Shown here: in pieces, positions 62,115 through 64,000 of the stretch
Numbering within the stretch: position 1 is the stretch's first letter
Layout of the letters: each line of letters opens with the position of its first letter
Source: Phymatolithon calcareum
Taxonomy: Eukaryota; Rhodophyta; Florideophyceae; Hapalidiales
Assembly (NCBI GenBank): GCA_977006965.1
Contig: OZ345374.1
Span: 682,001 to 746,000 of the forward strand
Length of the DNA stretch: 64,000 bases
Direction: 5' to 3'
The notes under the pieces: model-generated
What the model saw: the letters and a program-made list of their open reading frames with translations, nothing else
What the model was told of the DNA's origin: nothing
The model's database searches: none
Made by a program: the position numbers and the translations under genes

Positions 62115-63264
62115 CTACGGTGGACGCGCAGTGGATACCGTACTCGGCCGGACAGCCATCACAGGATGCGGCAATGCAATATCATCCAACTCCACCACCG
62201 CCACAGTACACCTCTCCTCCAATGCCGCCTCCGACTCCGCTTCACCTTTCTCCTCGATAGGAGTGCCATCAGCATGAAACAACGTCTGCACATTAAAATT
62301 GCACAACGGACAAGTCGGAGCCCCCCTTCTCAACCACTTCCGTAAACATCTGCCATGATACCGATGTTTACAAGGCAGTGTAACCTTACGCACAACCGCC
62401 CCCCGCTCATCATCCTCCAAACATATCGAGCAAGCCCACTGATCCGCCGCCGCGCCCTCCATCTCCCCGAAGCGCAGCATGACATACTTCGCCTGCGCGC
62501 TCGTGAGACACACCGGATGTTTCAACGGATTATTCACGCCAAGCGCAGCGGTATTAGCCGTCGCCGCCACGCCGAACAAACCACGCTGTACGAAATTAGC
62601 ACCTATGGCCGCCACAAGAGCGCCTGAAATAGTCGCGAAAAAACTAGACCCCCACGCCATATTCAAATACAAATCCTCCGCAGGCGCACGCTGTCTCGGC
62701 ACGGCAATCATGGATATCTGACTTGGCGTCCGCCGACGCGACCAGCACGACACCTTCGCCTTCGCCGTCACGCCATGCGCGCGCACAGTCGCCTGATCAG
62801 CCGACAGCGTGAACGACCCGTCGCGTCCCCAGAAGGCGAGCACAACGCCCTTGATGTCCGCAGTGGTCACATTAGCCTCTGCACGGAAGTACGTATGTGT
62901 CTCAAGTGCATGCAAGGACGGGGAATCATCCGCCGACACACCGACGGAAACCACCCTGCATGCGCGTAATAACCACCGGTCGTGATCGCGCAACATCTGT
63001 GAAACGCACGCACACAAGCGCGGTCAGCAGACAGGTCGGCCGGGAGCAAAGGACGAGACGAGGGGGACGTACTGTGTAGTGACGCCAGGTCACAATGGCG
63101 GCCGCGAGAGTGCCGGCAAAGATGGCGAGGAGAACGCATAGCGTCGCCGGTACGCAGATGCAGGCGCCGGTCAGAAGGACGGCGCGCTCGGAGGACGGTC
63201 TGTCGCGCGTGCGGACGGAGACGCGCGAAGGCGCGAGGAGGGTTGATGGGATTGACGAGGACAT
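62115..63264 (-). CDS. Membrane RING-H2 protein (MUL1/SP1-like topology), 357 aa, one intron
   Basis: Exon 1 (63264-63073) encodes an N-terminal hydrophobic segment (about 28-60, LLTGACICVPATLCVLLAIFA). A 76-base intron is removed in phase 0, joining TWRHYT to MLRDHD. Then come a soluble domain (about 64-175), a second membrane segment (about 176-205, FFATISGALVAAIGANF) and a C3H2C3 RING at about 252-296 (CSICLEDD, LPCKHRYHGRC, CPLCN). Two membrane spans around a middle domain with a C-terminal RING is the plan of organelle ligases MUL1 and SP1, but those have C3HC4 RINGs, so the analogy is only topological. Likely an E3 ubiquitin ligase. Confidence 0.82.
62997..63072 (-). other. RING gene intron (76 nt)
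   Basis: Donor GTACGT, acceptor GCGTTTCACAG. Splicing removes the unrelated residues each frame would otherwise add and unites the two exons in phase 0. Confidence 0.8.
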
Positions 63265-64000
63265 TCTGAGCGTCGCGTTGGAAGGCGTTTGTGTGCACTG
63301 GGTGCGCTATAAGTGGTGACGGCTTTCGTTGTCGCAACGCGGCGCGGCAGGACGGAACGATGGGCGTCGTGTCAGTTGGATCTCTTTTTTTACTTCCACT
63401 ACGGTACCCTAATACATGTTTCTTCTGGGAATGGAGTATTCGCTGCTCCCCAAAGCGGTACAATTGTGTACCCATTCTTGGTGCGTTGTAAAAATTTCCG
63501 CTACCGTTACAGTACGGTTTTCGTTATGCGGTGGATGTTACTTTCCGTCATAATGTGCTTTCGCTGATTATGTTGTACGTGAGTGCAAGGATTGAATTCA
63601 AAAGGTGTCCTCGTCTAGCGGCAGTGCTGACGTTTCTTATATGACGCTTGTGTTAATCTGGAAACTTTGCTTTTCTTATCTAAGATAATGTGCATAGTCA
63701 TGACTGTACCGAGTCTTCAACTTGCATTGCCTTTCAGACGGCATTACTTGTACTGTTTCCTCCACTGCAAGGACCACATTCAATGCTGCCATAGATACGA
63801 TGGTGAGCGTTTGAGTGCAGACGGATGCTCGGGATCGTGAATGAGTAAAAAGAAAATATCTTTTTGTCTATTTTATCCGTACCGTACACATAATCTCGTG
63901 CCTCAAAACAAACATTCAAAAGGGGCATCCAACTGGTCCACAACTCTGATTCCACCCCGGTCCAGTGAATGATCAAACCATGGGCCGCAAAATGAACAGA
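63265..64000. other. Intergenic at window end
   Basis: No gene recognised. TCCTCGTCTAGCGGCAGT at about 63607 resembles the 5' half of a tRNA-Glu/Asp, but no matching 3' half follows. A minus-strand 80-codon frame at 63734-63976 is not recognised. Confidence 0.45.

Noticed and set aside
63605-63680. tRNA-Glu/Asp-like 5' half (TCCTCGTCTAGCGGCAGT)
   Set aside because: No anticodon stem, T-arm or matching acceptor end follows; only the first 18 bases fit.

Overview
This is nuclear DNA from a eukaryote. Three genes are interrupted by short GT-AG introns (47-92 bases), and all recognisable products are eukaryotic: V-ATPase subunit C, ALG2, APH-1, NSA2, mitochondrial uL15, METTL26 and CTP synthase. 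A glucuronokinase-type gene, otherwise typical of plants and algae, together with the intron-poor style and abundant retroposon debris, suggests a unicellular or simple alga, possibly a red alga. The sequence alone does not fix the lineage.

Layout. 1-6.1 kb: a PB1-ZZ-PGBD gene (minus strand), a 118-base retroposon fragment and a complete hAT-type MITE. 6.1-10.1 kb: a housekeeping block with METTL26, a UPF1-like helicase and uL15m. 10.1-20.6 kb: accessory DNA with a perfect 56-base palindrome, two copies of a decayed dispersed repeat (D) and a 5'-truncated LINE with its target-site duplication. In the middle is a palindrome of about 3.2 kb whose arms (about 1.54 kb each) carry two nearly identical PB1-ZZ-PGBD genes in divergent orientation. 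20.6-26.4 kb: V-ATPase C, a nucleotidyltransferase-glucuronokinase fusion, a spliced longin-like gene and APH-1. 27-29.3 kb: a third D copy and unassigned DNA. 29.3-32.3 kb: ALG2 (one intron), a convergent pair (CXXC zinc-finger membrane protein / glycine-zipper membrane protein) and a small tail-anchored protein. 32-49 kb: mostly repeat-rich, with one small unknown ORF, a broken cysteine-rich secreted-protein gene, retroposon tails, a second copy of the convergent pair at 41-42 kb, a degenerate minisatellite and a 1.2-kb element with 228-base terminal direct repeats. 49.2-53.5 kb: a 1,427-residue membrane protein with Sel1 repeats. 55.4-63.3 kb: a fourth PB1-ZZ-PGBD gene, NSA2, CTP synthase and a membrane RING-H2 protein with one intron.

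Themes. (1) Four paralogues combine a PB1 oligomerisation domain and a ZZ zinc finger (as in p62/NBR1 receptors) with a C-terminal peptidoglycan-binding-like fold. I do not know a described family with this order, and it is the best candidate here for an undescribed system. (2) A two-gene convergent module exists twice. (3) One retroposon family (called R1 here) left at least four copies, each with a target-site duplication of 13-14 bases and an AATAAA/A-rich tail; one copy is only about 38 bases long. (4) Short near-perfect palindromes are scattered through intergenic DNA. No rRNA, tRNA or CRISPR was found.
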